NCBI GenBank assembly: GCA_036023115.1
Contig: JAYKKT010000080.1
Span: 6,957,501 to 7,021,500 of the forward strand
Length of the DNA stretch: 64,000 nt
From: Brasenia schreberi
Lineage: Eukaryota > Streptophyta > Magnoliopsida > Nymphaeales > Cabombaceae
Reading direction: 5' to 3'
Translations under genes and position numbers: made by a program
Part shown: one piece after another, positions 11,181-32,960 of the stretch
How positions within the stretch are numbered: the first letter of the stretch is position 1
Layout: every line of letters starts with the position of its first letter
The notes under the pieces: generated by a model
The model's database searches: none
The model's input: only the letters and a program-made list of their open reading frames with translations
Told to the model about the DNA's origin: nothing

Positions 11181-12346
11181 TGCCATTTACACAGGGACTG
11201 TGGGTCTCTGATTGACAACGCCCGGTGGTGCAGCAGTGGGTCTATCTGAGATCATGGATCTCGCGGTCTTAGAAAAAAAAACTGCTGCTGTGGAAGATGT
11301 GCTGGTCCAAATAGTGTCATCGGTGACGTATCGAGCGCCCTTGTTGTCACCCACATGAGCTCCTTTTGAGATTTTCTTTTCACGTTTAATCCCCAAGTGC
11401 ATGATGAGATGAGATGAGATATTTGGGATCCCTGCAATCAAGGAAGAATTCCATTAAAAACAAAAGCAGAAGATGAAAAAGTGGTATTACATGTGAGAAT
11501 TAAAGATAAACTTATTGTAGTAAATATTAAAAATAACATCTATGTTTAATCTCTAAATAAGTGCGTACTCTTTAAAGGGGTATTTAGCTACCGTGTACAT
11601 ATGAAGATATGAGTGGTACAAACTTAAAACTGAAAAACTTTCTAGGATTATATTATTTCAACAGTTAACAATCTGATAATGCTGAATCAATTCTTTGAGT
11701 TATCCGATTTACTCAGAGCGAATTGTATAATGAAGAAATGCATATGGTCTCGCAACGTGCCTTCCCTGATCAATCAGGGTCAGACTTACATTGGCTTCAC
11801 CTCAAACTGGAATCGATGGCTTTGCACTGAGATCAGAGATAAGAAGAACAAAGAACCAATAATGATGTAGTGCGATTCAGCCTTTTCTTCTGTGCACTGA
11901 GAGCTAAACATTGGCATATTAGCTAGTAAGGCTTCCAAGTGAGTAACGGAAGATGTAATGACCATGAAGGATGTTCATGCTGCGCAACCCAACCCAAATG
12001 TAGTCCTCTGGGGTAAGGATCCTGATCTTCATCTTTACTGTTGGGTTGTTCCAGCCCTTCAGACGGCAGTGTCACGGAGTTACAAGTTAGAAAAAAAGAA
12101 AAAGGATTCAACATCTTGAAGACTTTTCTTTTTTTTGACAAACAGATATTGAAGCCTCATGATGAAGGAAAAAAGTCATTTTGGTAATGTTATCATGTCA
12201 ACTGAAGTTAGAACTTAGACGTTCAGTAACCCAAAATCAGTTACTGCATTTGATAACAGAAACATGGTCAGAAGAACAGTCAACTTTGGAATTTGATTGG
12301 AACACTTTTGGATGATTAAGTTGCACCATTCACACTTCGATAGTCA
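11181..12346. other. Unassigned region, short frames only
   Basis: Short frames exist at 11441-11187 (-), 11679-11870 (+) and 12141-11923 (-). None resembles a family I know and no consistent exon chain could be built. I cannot call a gene here. Confidence 0.3.
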
Positions 12347-12571
12347 TTAGTTATTCTGGTTGGATGCGGTACCCGGTTGAGTCGGGTTCGCAGAAAGGAA
12401 ATTGACACCCCTTTCACATAAGGGTCCAGTAAGATCTTGCAAGTCAAGTTGAAGATTGGGAGCATTCTTTAAGAGGTGGGAGTGCAGCAGAATATGTCTC
12501 GTGCCTTTTCCAAGAAGTTGCAGTAGTAGTACAAATATTGCAAGTGGAGTAACGAAGGAGACTACCTGCAT
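12347..12571 (-). CDS. Candidate small secreted/membrane peptide, 74 aa, unrecognised
   Basis: A single frame starts at ATG 12571 and ends at 12347. Residues 3-20 (VVSFVTPLAIFVLLLQLL) are a strongly hydrophobic segment right after the start, as in a signal peptide or signal anchor. The rest is polar, with LLHSHLLKNAPNLQLDLQDL, and ends in a Pro/Asn-rich tail (SANPTQPGTASNQNN). That layout resembles plant peptide-hormone precursors, but no known motif (CLE, CEP, RALF, IDA or PSK) is visible. It is short and could be a chance frame. The product is unknown. Confidence 0.2.
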   Translation of the reverse strand: MQVVSFVTPLAIFVLLLQLLGKGTRHILLHSHLLKNAPNLQLDLQDLTGPLCERGVNFLSANPTQPGTASNQNN

Positions 12572-12834
12572 GTTGATATCGCCTCAACGTTTCCAGAGGT
12601 CAACCACATAACTCCAAACCGCCCACCGTTTGATATGCAAATTGCTAATTTTAAATTTCAATATATTTATAACTTCCTACCATTGTCCAAACTCTGGGCC
12701 CTTTGGGTAGGAGTATCTAGTTGTAAAAATCTATCTTATGATCTTTATATTGTATTAAGTTTCAGATTTCGAGTTTTTTTATACAATCGCGGACCTGTTA
12801 CGATTGACGTGAGCGTATACGAGTTGACAGGAAG

Positions 12835-12835
<1 letters not shown>

Positions 12836-12893
<58 letters not shown>
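12836..12893. repeat. Compound microsatellite (GT)n(GA)n
   Basis: About 10 GT units pass directly into about 17 GA units. Confidence 0.95.
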
Positions 12894-12896
<3 letters not shown>

Positions 12897-13709
12897 TGGT
12901 CGGTTCCACCGACATTTCTGGAGCCTTAAACAAAAGAAGTGATAAGATGCGCTTTTCGACACAAGCTGCTGCAATCTGTGATGTGCTGGATTGTGAAGCT
13001 TCTCAAATGTAACATTTTACACTTCAATTAGGAGACATAAATTTATGATTTTCAATAAAACATCAGCCAAAATAATTAGGAAAAATCAAGCTTACAAAAT
13101 ACAGATTTCCATTAATTACGATCCAGACTCCATCGAATCTCCAATAACCATCCTTTGCATTTTCTGTGGTTAGGGTTGTAAACCAACACCTTACTTGATC
13201 GTGTTTTACACCCACTTTGCTGTGATCGTTTACAGTGATTTGGGTTGTGATTCTCTATGCCCACTTTGCTGGGGTTGTTTTCCATATGGTCATTACAGAT
13301 CCTCATAAAAAGTGGGTTTGTAGTGTCAAAACTGTTCCCCAAGGCTGTGTTTGAAAATCATGGTCCTCTTTTTGTTGGCATTCAAACCTACAAACTGTCT
13401 TTAATTGTTAGAGAACTCATTGTTGGAGCTCATTGATCACTTTTAGATCAACCGTGTGGAATTTTTTTGTTGGAGACGTCAACCTACTAAAAACAAAGAT
13501 CCCAGACAGATTCAGAATCTCATTATGCATATTCTAAAATATAAAGCAAGTGGGGCATATTTAATAATCAGATTTGCATCAGCACCTGACTCATAATGCA
13601 AACGTGAATGATTGATCTGAGCAGTTTTTTACATGATTAACATGAAGGCTATCTATCATCTCCTTGACACTTATTTGAATCTTCTGGTATGTAATTCCTA
13701 GTTAGAGGG
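12894..13709 (+). promoter_or_regulatory. Upstream region of the ITPK gene
   Basis: This non-coding stretch lies between the microsatellite and the ITPK start codon. It should contain the promoter and 5' leader, but no convincing TATA box could be fixed. Short frames here (for example 13342-13112 on the reverse strand) have no recognisable product. Confidence 0.35.
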
Positions 13710-23610
<9,901 letters not shown>

Positions 23611-23818
23611 TCATACATTCTAGCAAGAAGTTCCCAGTCTACCTAGCACAACTTACCCAAATTTCATCTTCTGGACTACAGTGGTCACAGGTTTCTGTAA
23701 ATTATATGCAAATTGTGGGGAAGGATCCAACAATGGAGCCTTGTTCTCCTCATTTTCTCCAACTACCTTCTTTACTTGTTTTTCCTCATTTTCTTTGTTT
23801 TCCTTTTTTCTTGGTGTA

Positions 23819-23824
23819 AATAAA
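23819..23824 (+). terminator. Putative ITPK polyadenylation signal AATAAA
   Basis: A canonical hexamer lies about 210 nt after the ITPK stop codon, following a pyrimidine-rich 3' leader region. Confidence 0.4.
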
Positions 23825-24303
23825 CTGTCAGATTTCACAGGAATACGTGGCTCTACTCATTCTCCGAATTTTGTTATCGGTCTGCTGCCTGTGATCGATT
23901 GGATATTTTGAGATATTTCTTGATAATGCAAAATCGTATTCTTGGATTCTCGGTAGCTAGTACTAGTATATATGAATTTTCCTATTCCGATTTTCTTGAT
24001 ATATGACAATTTTAAGATGTGGAAAAAGAAGCAATATTTTCTTGCTTTCTTTTGTTGGTAACAGAGACCCTAACAACGGTCTAAATGCCGTTCTCCTTTT
24101 CTTTTCTTTTGAAACAAGGAGAACACAAATGGGGGATGCCCCCCCTCTCTCTAAACAGATATATACATGATGTCTTGGACGAATGTATAAACTCCAAAAC
24201 CTATGGAACTAAAAAAGTTCTGAATTAGAGCGTAGGACTTAAAAACAATTCAACTTTTCTCACTATCACGAAGCTTCAAATTATGGGGCAATTAATTGGC
24301 TAC
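23825..24303. other. Intergenic, nothing supported
   Basis: AT-rich DNA after the ITPK 3' end. No gene, repeat or element is recognised up to the RTE target duplication. Confidence 0.5.
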
Positions 24304-25031
24304 AAAGCTAGTGGTGAAGACAGAATATATGGAATGTGAGTTTGATCATTTGGTTACTTAAGATGATATAGAAATTAAAATTGACACACATTGCATCCTC
24401 AAAAGGAAAGTTTTAAATACCTAAGGTCAATTTTTCCTGAGTGATGGAAGAATTGATGGAGACGTTATGCATATTAATGTTGGTTGGTTAAAATATAGAT
24501 GAGCATCAGGTATTCTTTGTGATAAGAAGATACCATTAAAGTTAAAAGGTAAATATTATAGAGCAACAATTGCACCAGCCATGTTTTATGGTTCTGAGTG
24601 TTGGACAGTTTTGGACAGTTAATCATTAACATGTACAAAATATGTCCATCACAGAAATGATGATATTGAGATGTATGAGTAGTCATAAAAGAAAAGACCA
24701 TATACATAACGAGGTTATTAGAAACAAAATAGGAGTGACACAAATAGAGGCTAAAATGAGAGAATATCGTTTAAGATGGTTTGGACATATAGAAAGAAGA
24801 TCAAAAGAAGAACATGTAAGAAGGTATGAAAAACTAAATTTAAAAAGTATTAAAAGAGGTAGAGGACAATCACAAAAGTGTTGGAAAGAAACAATAAAAA
24901 ATGATCTAACTTATTATAAGTTAACTGCTAAAATGACACATGATAGGGCTTTGTAGAAACAAAGAATTCATGTATCCGACCCGTTAGTATGGGAAAAGTT
25001 TAGTTGTTGTTGTTGAAAGCTAGAGGTGAAG
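24304..25031 (+). mobile_element. RTE LINE, copy 4, 5'-truncated, with 16-bp target duplication
   Basis: The element at 24320-25015 covers the RT end and the C-terminal region ([38 protein letters not shown]) and finishes in TATGGGAAAAGTTTAGTTG with a TTG tail. It is flanked by AAAGCTAGTGGTGAAG (24304-24319) and AAAGCTAGAGGTGAAG (25016-25031), 15 of 16 identical. This gives both exact ends of the insertion and confirms the tail boundary. Stops and a local duplication of TTTTGGACAG (24600-24620) show decay. Confidence 0.92.
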
Positions 25032-25540
25032 AATTGTAAAAGTATGGGAAGAATGTCAGTTATATGACATTAATAGATTTGAAGTGCTCAGATAACTCAC
25101 AGATCTAACTTGTTAAAGTTAAGATGTTTGTGGGAAGTTGTGCCTGGTGTCACCTTCATTGTCACAAGTCAAGCGGCAATCACCCAGAACATTAAACCAA
25201 GCCCCAGAACGATGAAGAATCTTCTGCCAGACCAGCGAGCCGACTGCCTTGAGACTAATGTACTTCGTGCCAGAGAAGGGAAAGGCAAGTTGGCTAAAAG
25301 GGAAAGGCACATCATAATGTTTCCTTTTACAATAACTTCACCTTGAAAGAGCAATAGTATAAAACAATATAAACTTAAAATGAGAGACATGCTTTGGAAA
25401 GCTGGTTCAAACATGGTGAAGGAAACTCTCAAGTCAAAAGAAGTAATAAAATATTATCTTACTCTTCTAAGTTGAATATTAAATATGAAACAAGATCGAT
25501 ATCCATGGTTTTGATTTTAGTTCGTCTTTTAGTTGTAGTA
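25032..25540. other. Unassigned stretch with an open frame on each strand
   Basis: Frames at 25110-25346 (+) and 25432-25169 (-) overlap. The reverse one ends in a hydrophobic tail (RRFFIVLGLGLMFWVIAA) and could encode a tail-anchored peptide. Neither resembles a family I know. Confidence 0.2.
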
Positions 25541-25559
25541 ATCCTTTTAATGCCATTCG

Positions 25560-26393
25560 TCCAAATCATATTCACGATCGGTGGTAGCATTTATGTGTTA
25601 CAAATATGTGCTTGTGTGTGTGAAAGAGAGATAAAGCTTTGCAAAACAAGAAGAATTCGTTACACCAAAAAGGGTTGAAAACCAACGCATGTGTGAAACG
25701 AGATGACACAACGAAATGACACAAGCAAGAAAGGCAGGAAAAGAAAATAACCAATTAATCATCAAAGATAGAACCTCTCTGCAGCCAGCCAACGAATCCA
25801 AGCTCCGGAGCCTGACATCGTGCACCTTTCTTGATATCCTCCGTCTTGATACAGAGATCCTTGTAGTAATCACGACCATAACGAATCAGTTTGTTCTCTT
25901 TCTTGATACTCTCCGTCTTGATATAGAGATCCTTGATGACTGTGGAGGACCCTCCATCCAAAGAACTCTCCCGCATCTTGCACTGGGGTACGTTTATTTC
26001 AAAGAATTCCCCCGCTGCTGAGGAGGAAGATTGATCGCCGTCTTGAATAATTCTACGACACTTCGAAATCTTGCTAGAAGATCGACTCCTCTCTTTTCAG
26101 CCGGAAAATAAGGTCCATTGGAAAATCTGGTTCTCATTTGAGAAGTTGGCGTTGACAATAGTCGCAACAAGATTGCGGCATTGAACAAGAATAAGGAGGA
26201 GTAGAATGAGAAGGCTGTTTGAGGAAAAGAATGAGATTGAGTTGTATTCTGTGTTACATAATCAAAGTACGTGATGGATTCCTTGCTAGAAGAAGATTAT
26301 TTTTGTAATGGTATGTGAGATAAGCTGTTTATGTACGTTACTCTGTGGTGCCTTCGATGAGCTAGCGCACTAGTATAACCAACAGAAGCGGGT
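25560..26393 (-). repeat. Low-copy repeat family, copy A, with a conserved short frame
   Basis: The block of about 830 bp is nearly repeated at 31.96-32.74 kb and, more divergently, in two facing copies at 26.9-27.9 kb. On the reverse strand it carries two adjacent short frames: 26188-25994 (LLRLLSTPTSQMRTRF, NGPYFPAEKRGVDLLARFR) and 25976-25755 (MRESSLDGG, KDLYIKTESIKKENK, APELGFVGWLQRGSIFD). The amino-acid pattern recurs in the other copies, which suggests descent from one coding or once-coding sequence. I do not recognise the protein. Simple GT/GA sequence near 25612-25630 lies in its 3' flank. Confidence 0.7.
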
Positions 26394-26900
26394 TCAACTC
26401 TATTATACATTCTTAAGCATTGAATTCATAAGTAATTTGAGTTTTCACCGTGGAACTCTAAATTTTTATAATTTCGCTTCATAAAAAACCTAGATCTACA
26501 TTACTGCGCAACCATATTACCCACTTTTTAAATATATTATACAGAAAAATATAGTTTATTGTTATAAAGGCAAACTACGATTCTAGTCGAAGTGTTCCAG
26601 CCGTGGACAGTTTTGGAAGTGCCACGAAAACTTTGCCTCACTCTTGAGAATCTCAATTCAAAAAGTATAGGCCACGGTGATACTATATACTCGGTTCACA
26701 TTTCAGCCCGTTGGCTATAATGCCGTGCCCACCATTTAATCAGGGTTAAATAGGGCTATTTGCCGAAACCTAGAAAAACTTAGAATTGCAAAGACTTGGA
26801 AGGTCATTCAGGTTTGGTTCAGGCCATCTACATGAAGAGAGTACGAATAAGTAGCCGTCCTCCAGGTTTATCGCTTGCTTTAAATCGAGAAGCTATTCAG
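26394..26900. other. No gene seen
   Basis: AT-rich intergenic DNA. Short frames only, with no recognisable product or element. Confidence 0.45.
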
Positions 26901-26904
26901 AGTG

Positions 26905-27400
26905 ATGTACAGGTTATCTCACATACCTGGGTGTTCCCATACATTGAATGAAATCTTCTTTTCTGTTGAATTGTAGCAAGAAATCCGTCCAATAGTTTGA
27001 TTCTCCTAACGGAGAAGACAACTCGACCTCATTCTTTTCCTCAAAGAACTTTCTCATTCAATTCCACATTATTCTTCTCCAATGCCGCCATCGTGGCTCT
27101 GGTGTCAACGTGGACGTCGCCAATGCGAACCGGATTGCCCAATGGCACCATATTTTCCGACCGAAAAGGGAGAAGAAATCGATCTTCTCACAAGATTTCG
27201 GGAAGTCCCACAATTCATCAAGACGGCGAACAAACTTCCTCCTCACCAGCGAGCCGTCTTCTTTGAAACCAACATAGTCGAGTGCAAGATACGGGAGACT
27301 TCTTTGGATGGAGGGTGCCCCGCAATCATAAAGGATCTCTTTATCTAGATGGAGAATATCAAGAAAGAGATCGAACTGGTTCATCATCATCGTGATTTCT
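26905..27400 (+). repeat. Low-copy repeat family, copy B1 (forward arm of inverted pair)
   Basis: Homology to copy A begins near GGTTATCTCACATACC (26911) and continues through CATTCTTTTCCTCAAA. The frame at 27082-27348 reads APYFPTEKGEEIDLLTRFRE, FIKTANKLPPHQRA and IRETSLDGGCPAIIKDL, which lines up with copy A on the opposite strand. It lacks the APELGFVGWLQ end. Confidence 0.65.
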
Positions 27401-27437
27401 TGTTTGTCATTTCGTTCCGGTGTCCTTTTTGGTGTAA

Positions 27438-27905
27438 CTAATTGTTCTTGAATTTCAAAGCGCCCTCATCAAAGATAGAACCTCTCTGCAGCCAGCCAAC
27501 GAATCCAAGCTCCGGAGCCTGACATCGTACATCTTTCTTGCTATTCTCCGGCTTGATACAGAGATCCTTGTAGTAATGACGACGATAACGAACCATTTTG
27601 TTCACTTTCTTGATATAGAGGTCCTTGCTGATTGCGGGGCGCGCTCCATCCAAAGAACTCTCCCGCATCTTGGACTCGGGTAGGCTTATTTGAAAGAAGA
27701 CGCCCGCTGGTGAGGACTTCTCTTTTTTTCAGCGGGAAAATATGGCGCCATTGAACAATCTGGTTCTCATTTGCGACGTTGACACCAGCACAAACAAGAT
27801 CACAACAAGGACGAGGAGAATGAGAAGGCTCTTTGATGAGAAGAATTTGATGAGAAGAATGAGATTGAGTTGTATTGTATGCAGAATCAAAGTACAGGTG
27901 GTATT
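27438..27905 (-). repeat. Low-copy repeat family, copy B2 (reverse arm of inverted pair)
   Basis: The frame at 27668-27438 reads MRESSLDGARPAISKDLYIK and APELGFVGWLQRGSIFDEG, matching copy A. Upstream words such as AATGAGAACCAGATTGTTCA match both other copies. B1 and B2 point toward each other with a spacer of about 40 bp, an imperfect inverted repeat of roughly 450 bp arms. A second frame is open through most of the arm (27999-27541), so the true coding frame is uncertain. Confidence 0.65.
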
Positions 27906-28223
27906 TCTCGCTACAAGTGTTGGATACTGCCGTCAAACGATTGTCTGCAGCAGTGGAATTGGGATGTGTCGCCTTTATTTCATACACACGGTTTTCCACA
28001 TAGGACTTTTTGAGAAAAGATTTATATGTTTATTTCTTTCAATCCTCTTCTCTACAATATTTAAGAGTGATCACGCCTTCATTTTCGTGGTTTTCTTTTC
28101 TAGGTTTTCCATTACAAAATGTTTTTTATTTTTTGTAACATATACATTTAATCTTATATACATTTTTTGTATGTAACATTTTCCTTGGATTTATAGTCGA
28201 GAATGGTCATATACAACGTTACA
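27906..28223 (-). other. Possible 3' LTR of copia C
   Basis: On the reverse strand the purine tract AAGTGGGA (28225-28232) is followed by TGTAACGTTG at 28223, a plausible LTR start, and then CTATAAATCC, a TATA-like box. The distal LTR end was not found and no matching 5' copy could be aligned by eye. Confidence 0.35.
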
Positions 28224-31065
28224 TATCCCACTTGATTATTCAAGCCTAGTATCCAGTCATACTGGTTTTACCCCTCACTTTTGTAGGGTTTTCTAAGTTA
28301 TGTTATGTATGATTATTATTTCAATCATTACACATTATGTGGTTTTTTATCTACACAATATTCCAAATGTATCTCATGCCCATGTTTGTAACATGCTTTG
28401 AGAAAAGATCTTGTTATGCCTTTTAGGGGTCTGCCAACATATCATTAGTTATATATATGAGATGTATATTTCCTTTCTCATGACCATATCATGAACATAG
28501 TGGTATTTAAACATTATATGCTTGTTTTTGAAGTAATTAGCTCTACTCTTAATCAAAGTAATTATTATATTGTTATTATAATAAATGACAACTGACTCAT
28601 TGGCTATATCTAGCTTCAAATCATGTATGAAACAATTTATCCAAATGATACTAGTTACAGTTATACAACAAGCCAAATACTCAGCTTCTTATGTATGCAA
28701 TGCTACATAGCTTTGTTTCTTGTAAGCCCAAAAAACAACTTCACCTTTAAATAAGAATATTTGATGTGAGGTTGATTTTCTCCCAGCAAAATCAACATTT
28801 GAGTATCCTACCACTTTTAGTTCATCTGCTTCAAAACATAGTTTCAAGTCTTTTGTTCCCTTAAGATATCTTAATCATTTTCATAGCTATTCAATGTTGT
28901 CATCTAGGATTACTTTGATATCTATTGAGAAGACTAATAACGAAACTTATATAAGGTCTTGTACATAATATAGCATACATCAAGCTACCAACAAATTACA
29001 CATAAAGAACATTAGGCTTATTGTTTTCCTCACCGGGATAATCAACCTTACTTAAATTGACCCCTTTTGCAACGGGTGTAGATGCAGACTTGCATTCACC
29101 CATTTTGAATTTCTTGAGAATATAATCAATATATCTCTCATGACTTAAGCATAGAAGTTTAGATTATCTGTTTAAAGAAATCTTTATACCCAAGATATAG
29201 GATCCTTCTCCCATATCCTTCATTTGAAACCGTGAGTTTAACCATAACTTATTTTAACAATCATCTCATTGTCATTCTCAGTCAACAATATGTCATCTAT
29301 ATATAATGATAAGATGACAAATTGGCTTCCATTATCTCAAACATAAACAAAGTGGTCAAGTTCATTAACCACAAACCCAAGTTCGATAATGGTATTTTGA
29401 AAAGTCAAATACCATTTATGAGGTAATTGTTTAAGATCATATATGAATTTTTTCAACCTATATACTTTATCTCCTTAGCCTTCAACTTTGTATCCTTTGG
29501 CTTGATAAATATGTATGATTTTATCTAAATCTCTATTTAGAAAAGCAATTTTTACATCTAACTGATGTAAATCCAAATCATAGTATACTGATATGGTCAG
29601 GATTATTTTTATGGATGCAAATTTTGCAACAATGAAATATGTCTCAACATAATCTCATATCCTTTTATGAGGATCCCTTTGCAACAAGCCTCGCCTTAAA
29701 CTTATCGATTGATCTATCAACCAACCTCCTCTTCCTTAACTTTTTCAGACTTATATGCCTTAGGCATCTATGCCATGCATTTACGTAAACATTACAAGCA
29801 TGATCGATATGAGCAAATCCTTTTCTTTCATTTAATTTGAATAAAGCTTGTTTATTATTAAATAATCTTGAAAAAGTTATCTATCCATGCTTCCCTATGA
29901 TTACCTTGATAGGGATAAACCTGACTTCAAAACCATTCTTAACCAAGGCAGAAACTGAGACCAATTTGTGCCTTATATTTGGCATAATTAGTACATCAGT
30001 TATAACAATCGGCATATCTTATATATAAATTCTAAAGGACTTCATACCAAGGACATCTCAGAAGGTGTTATTTCCTATATACACCCTATGTTTCTCTAGT
30101 TTATATTCCTTTAGGTTCATGACCCCTTCTTTGTTGTTTGAGATATGTGTTGTTGGTGCACAGTAAATCCATCAACTAGATATTAGGCGATCTATGTAAA
30201 GACATTATAAAACCAAATAGATTATGTCTTGCTTTTCAGATTTACCGCGTTGTTGGGTGTTTCTACTATCAGTCTTTTTGTTGTGACAATCTCTTTTATA
30301 ATATTATTTTTTTTCACAATTAAAAATCTTGACCCGAGAAATGATTTCTTACGATTTTTTAAAAGTTTGACCGCTTTTATTATTATTCTTGTCAAACCTT
30401 TTGTTTAGTTTATTCTTTTTTTAGTTTGGTCTAGAGTTTGTTCTAATATCTTCTTCAACTGCTACCAACTTATCATTATTATTTCTATTTATGTGGTCTT
30501 GTTCAATTGCTAGTTTGAGAGGTAATTTACAAAGGTTTGTTTCTCTTCCTAATCTCAAGACCGTGACAACCATATTCTATGAAGGGAGAAGACTATTTAG
30601 AATAGTTGATATTTGCATAACTTCAAGGATGACTGACTTTGCTACAACTAAGTCTCTTGTTATTACCAACATTTGGTTTACATGTTCTACTATATTGTCT
30701 CATTTTTTTATTTTATAAGAATTATATTTTTATAGTAGTAATTAAAATGTAGTTTAGTTTTAGTGTCGTATTTAGTTATTATTGAGTTAAATAACTCTTT
30801 TGCAGTCTCATATTCTTTAAATAATCTACTTAGATCATCCTCCATATATGTTAACATTATAGTTTTAACCATAGTATCATCTCTAAAAAATGTTTTATAC
30901 ACTTCATTTTCTTCTTCTATTGCAGTTGAAGTAGGTGGTTGAACTGTATCCTTTAAAATATAGTTTACATCTTCAAGTATAAGTGGTAAAGGAATACGTC
31001 TTTTCCATACTTGGAAATTTAGACCATTTAATTTTTCTGTTTTTGCCAACTCTGATACATAATCC
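28224..31065 (-). mobile_element. copia LTR retrotransposon C, degenerate and lacking the integrase core
   Basis: Reverse-strand order: a primer-site-like TATCAGAGTTGG (near 31055); gag at 31049-30708 (KLNGLNFQVWKRRIPLPL, then YETAKELFNSI); a degenerate zinc knuckle (NCEKK...YYKRDCHN) near 30330-30270; the protease region; gag-pre-integrase (AWHRCLRHISLKKLR) near 29760. Then at once RT (KFKARLVAKGSS) near 29690, more RT to about 28900, and RNase H at 28676-28449 (IIWINCFIHDLKLDIANES, KHIMFKYHYVHDMV). The roughly 1 kb integrase core expected between gag-pre-integrase and RT is absent. Stops occur throughout. Confidence 0.87.
30708..31049 (-). pseudogene. copia C gag N-terminal remnant
   Basis: A 113-codon open stretch begins MAKTEKLNGLNFQVWKRR, the standard opening of copia gag proteins, followed by an acidic loop (EEENEVYKTFF) and YETAKELFNSIITKYDTK. 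It lies just inside the primer-binding site, as expected. It ends early compared with a full gag of several hundred residues. Confidence 0.85.
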
Positions 31066-31955
31066 TAGAGTTCATTTTAATTTTGTTTGGCAAAAAATAA
31101 TGATAGGACGATCTAAAAAGAAACAACCAACCATGTGTGTTAGTAACTGCAGTAGTTTGCAACAATATATAGGTACTTTTTTTAAAAAACCTAAGAGTAT
31201 TTTCAGTTGATACATAGATATCAATTGAAAAAACTCTTAACTTAATTCTGCTATTTTAGACCGAGCTAAGGGATGAAACTATAAATTTTTTTCTTTATTT
31301 TGTGTTACCGTAATTTCCAAAAAAACTCAAGGACATAATAGGAATTTTACCCTTCTGCCCCTTTTTGAAATATTTCAAAAAAGACATGGATAGAATATTA
31401 AAATGCACATAGTTTTCCTATAAAATTTGTGATAAATATATGGTAGAATCGTAATTGTGTCCCTCAACTAGCTTTGTAACTTTTCTAAAAAGATGGGGGT
31501 AGTTATGTCTTTTTATGTCATGACGTGAAATTTCGCTCGTACCTTAACTCTCGGCTTTCATGCTTCCTTCGTTTTTGGGTGTTTCTTGCTCTCTACACTT
31601 CTTGCCACTCGCTTTTTGAGCATTTTTTCTCGCATCCAAATAAGTTCATGATCAGTGGTTCTGTGTGAGAGAGAGAAATTCTAAACAGTAACACGCTAAG
31701 ATGGCCGTGCATGCAAACGTACCAAGAATGAACAAGTTGAATGCTAATTATGACAGAAGATGGATCTCAATGGGGTCGAGAATCTCTGCTCACTGCATTA
31801 AGCATGGTACGAAACATGGTTTTGACTTTTAGTTTGTGTTGTAGTTGTACTAACCCTTTCTTTCCTGAAAGAAATCACAGAAATTGAAACATTAATTATC
31901 GGCTCATAATTCCACAGAAACTTCTTTTTCTCTTCTTACCTTTTAATGCCATACC
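31066..31955. other. copia C 5' flank (LTR not delimited) and unassigned sequence
   Basis: The first few hundred bases should contain the copia C 5' LTR, but I could not place its end. A GAGAG tract lies near 31668. No gene is supported. Confidence 0.35.
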
Positions 31956-31959
31956 TCTC

Positions 31960-32744
31960 ATCAAATTCATGATCAGTGGTAGCATTTACGTGTTACAAAT
32001 ATGTGTTTGTGCGTGCGTGTGCGTGTGTGTGAGAGAGTGAGAGCTTTCTAAAACAAGAACAATTCGTGACGCCAAAAAGATTGAAAATCACCGGATGTGT
32101 GAATCGAAATGACACAAACAAGAAAAACATGAAAACGAACGAACCAATTAATCATCAAAGATAGAACCTCTCTGCAGCCAGCCAACGAATTCAAGCTCCG
32201 GAGCATGACATCGTGCACCTTTCTTGATATCCTCCGTATTGTTCTCTTTCTTGATACTCTCCGTCTTTATGTAGAGATCCTTGATGACTACGGAGCACCC
32301 TCCATCCAAAGAACTCTCCCGCATCTTACACTGGGGTACGTTTATTTCAATGAAGATTTCCGCTGCTGAGGAGGAAGATTGATCGCCGTCTTGAATAATT
32401 CTGCGACACGTCGAAATCTTGCTAGAAGATCGACTCCTCTCTTTTCAGCCGGAAAATAAGGTCCATTGGGAAATCTGGTTCTCATTTGAGAAGTTGGCGT
32501 TGACAGTAGTCGCAACAAGATCGCGGCATTGAACAAGAATAAGGAGCTGTAGAATGAGAAGGCTGTTTGAGGAAATGAATGAGATTGAGTTGTATTCTAT
32601 GTTACATAATCAAAGTACGTGATGGATTTCTTGCTAGAAGAAGATTATTTTTGTAATGGTATGTGAGATAAGCTGTTTATGTACGTTACTCTGTGGTGCC
32701 TTCGATGATCTAGCGCACTAGTATAACCAACAGAAGCGGGTTCG
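31960..32744 (-). repeat. Low-copy repeat family, copy C
   Basis: Nearly collinear with copy A from ATGATCAGTGGTAGCATTTA through AACCAACAGAAGCGGGTTC. It lacks about 48 bp present in copy A between the two CTTGATA...AGATCC words, which disrupts the C-terminal frame. The upstream frame is intact at 32536-32342 (LLRLLSTPTSQMRTRFPNGP). It is followed after about 200 bp by duplicated ITPK exon 9 DNA. Confidence 0.72.
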
Positions 32745-32960
32745 TTTTATGTGAAGCAATCAAACACATTAATTCTGATACCTTACAAAATGAAGGGATT
32801 GAATATGGCAGGCACATCGTGAACATGGACAGAGGAACTTTTACCATAGTTAGAGCTTAACATACGCCATTACCAGGCTTCCAAACATGGAGAAAAAGTT
32901 GTTTTTGACAATGAATCTGTGGAACCCATTCCGATCATGAAACTCTCTATCTCAGATTTT

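Noticed and set aside
12745..12933. Reverse-strand frame rich in Ser-Leu and Thr-His
   Set aside because: It is a microsatellite artefact.
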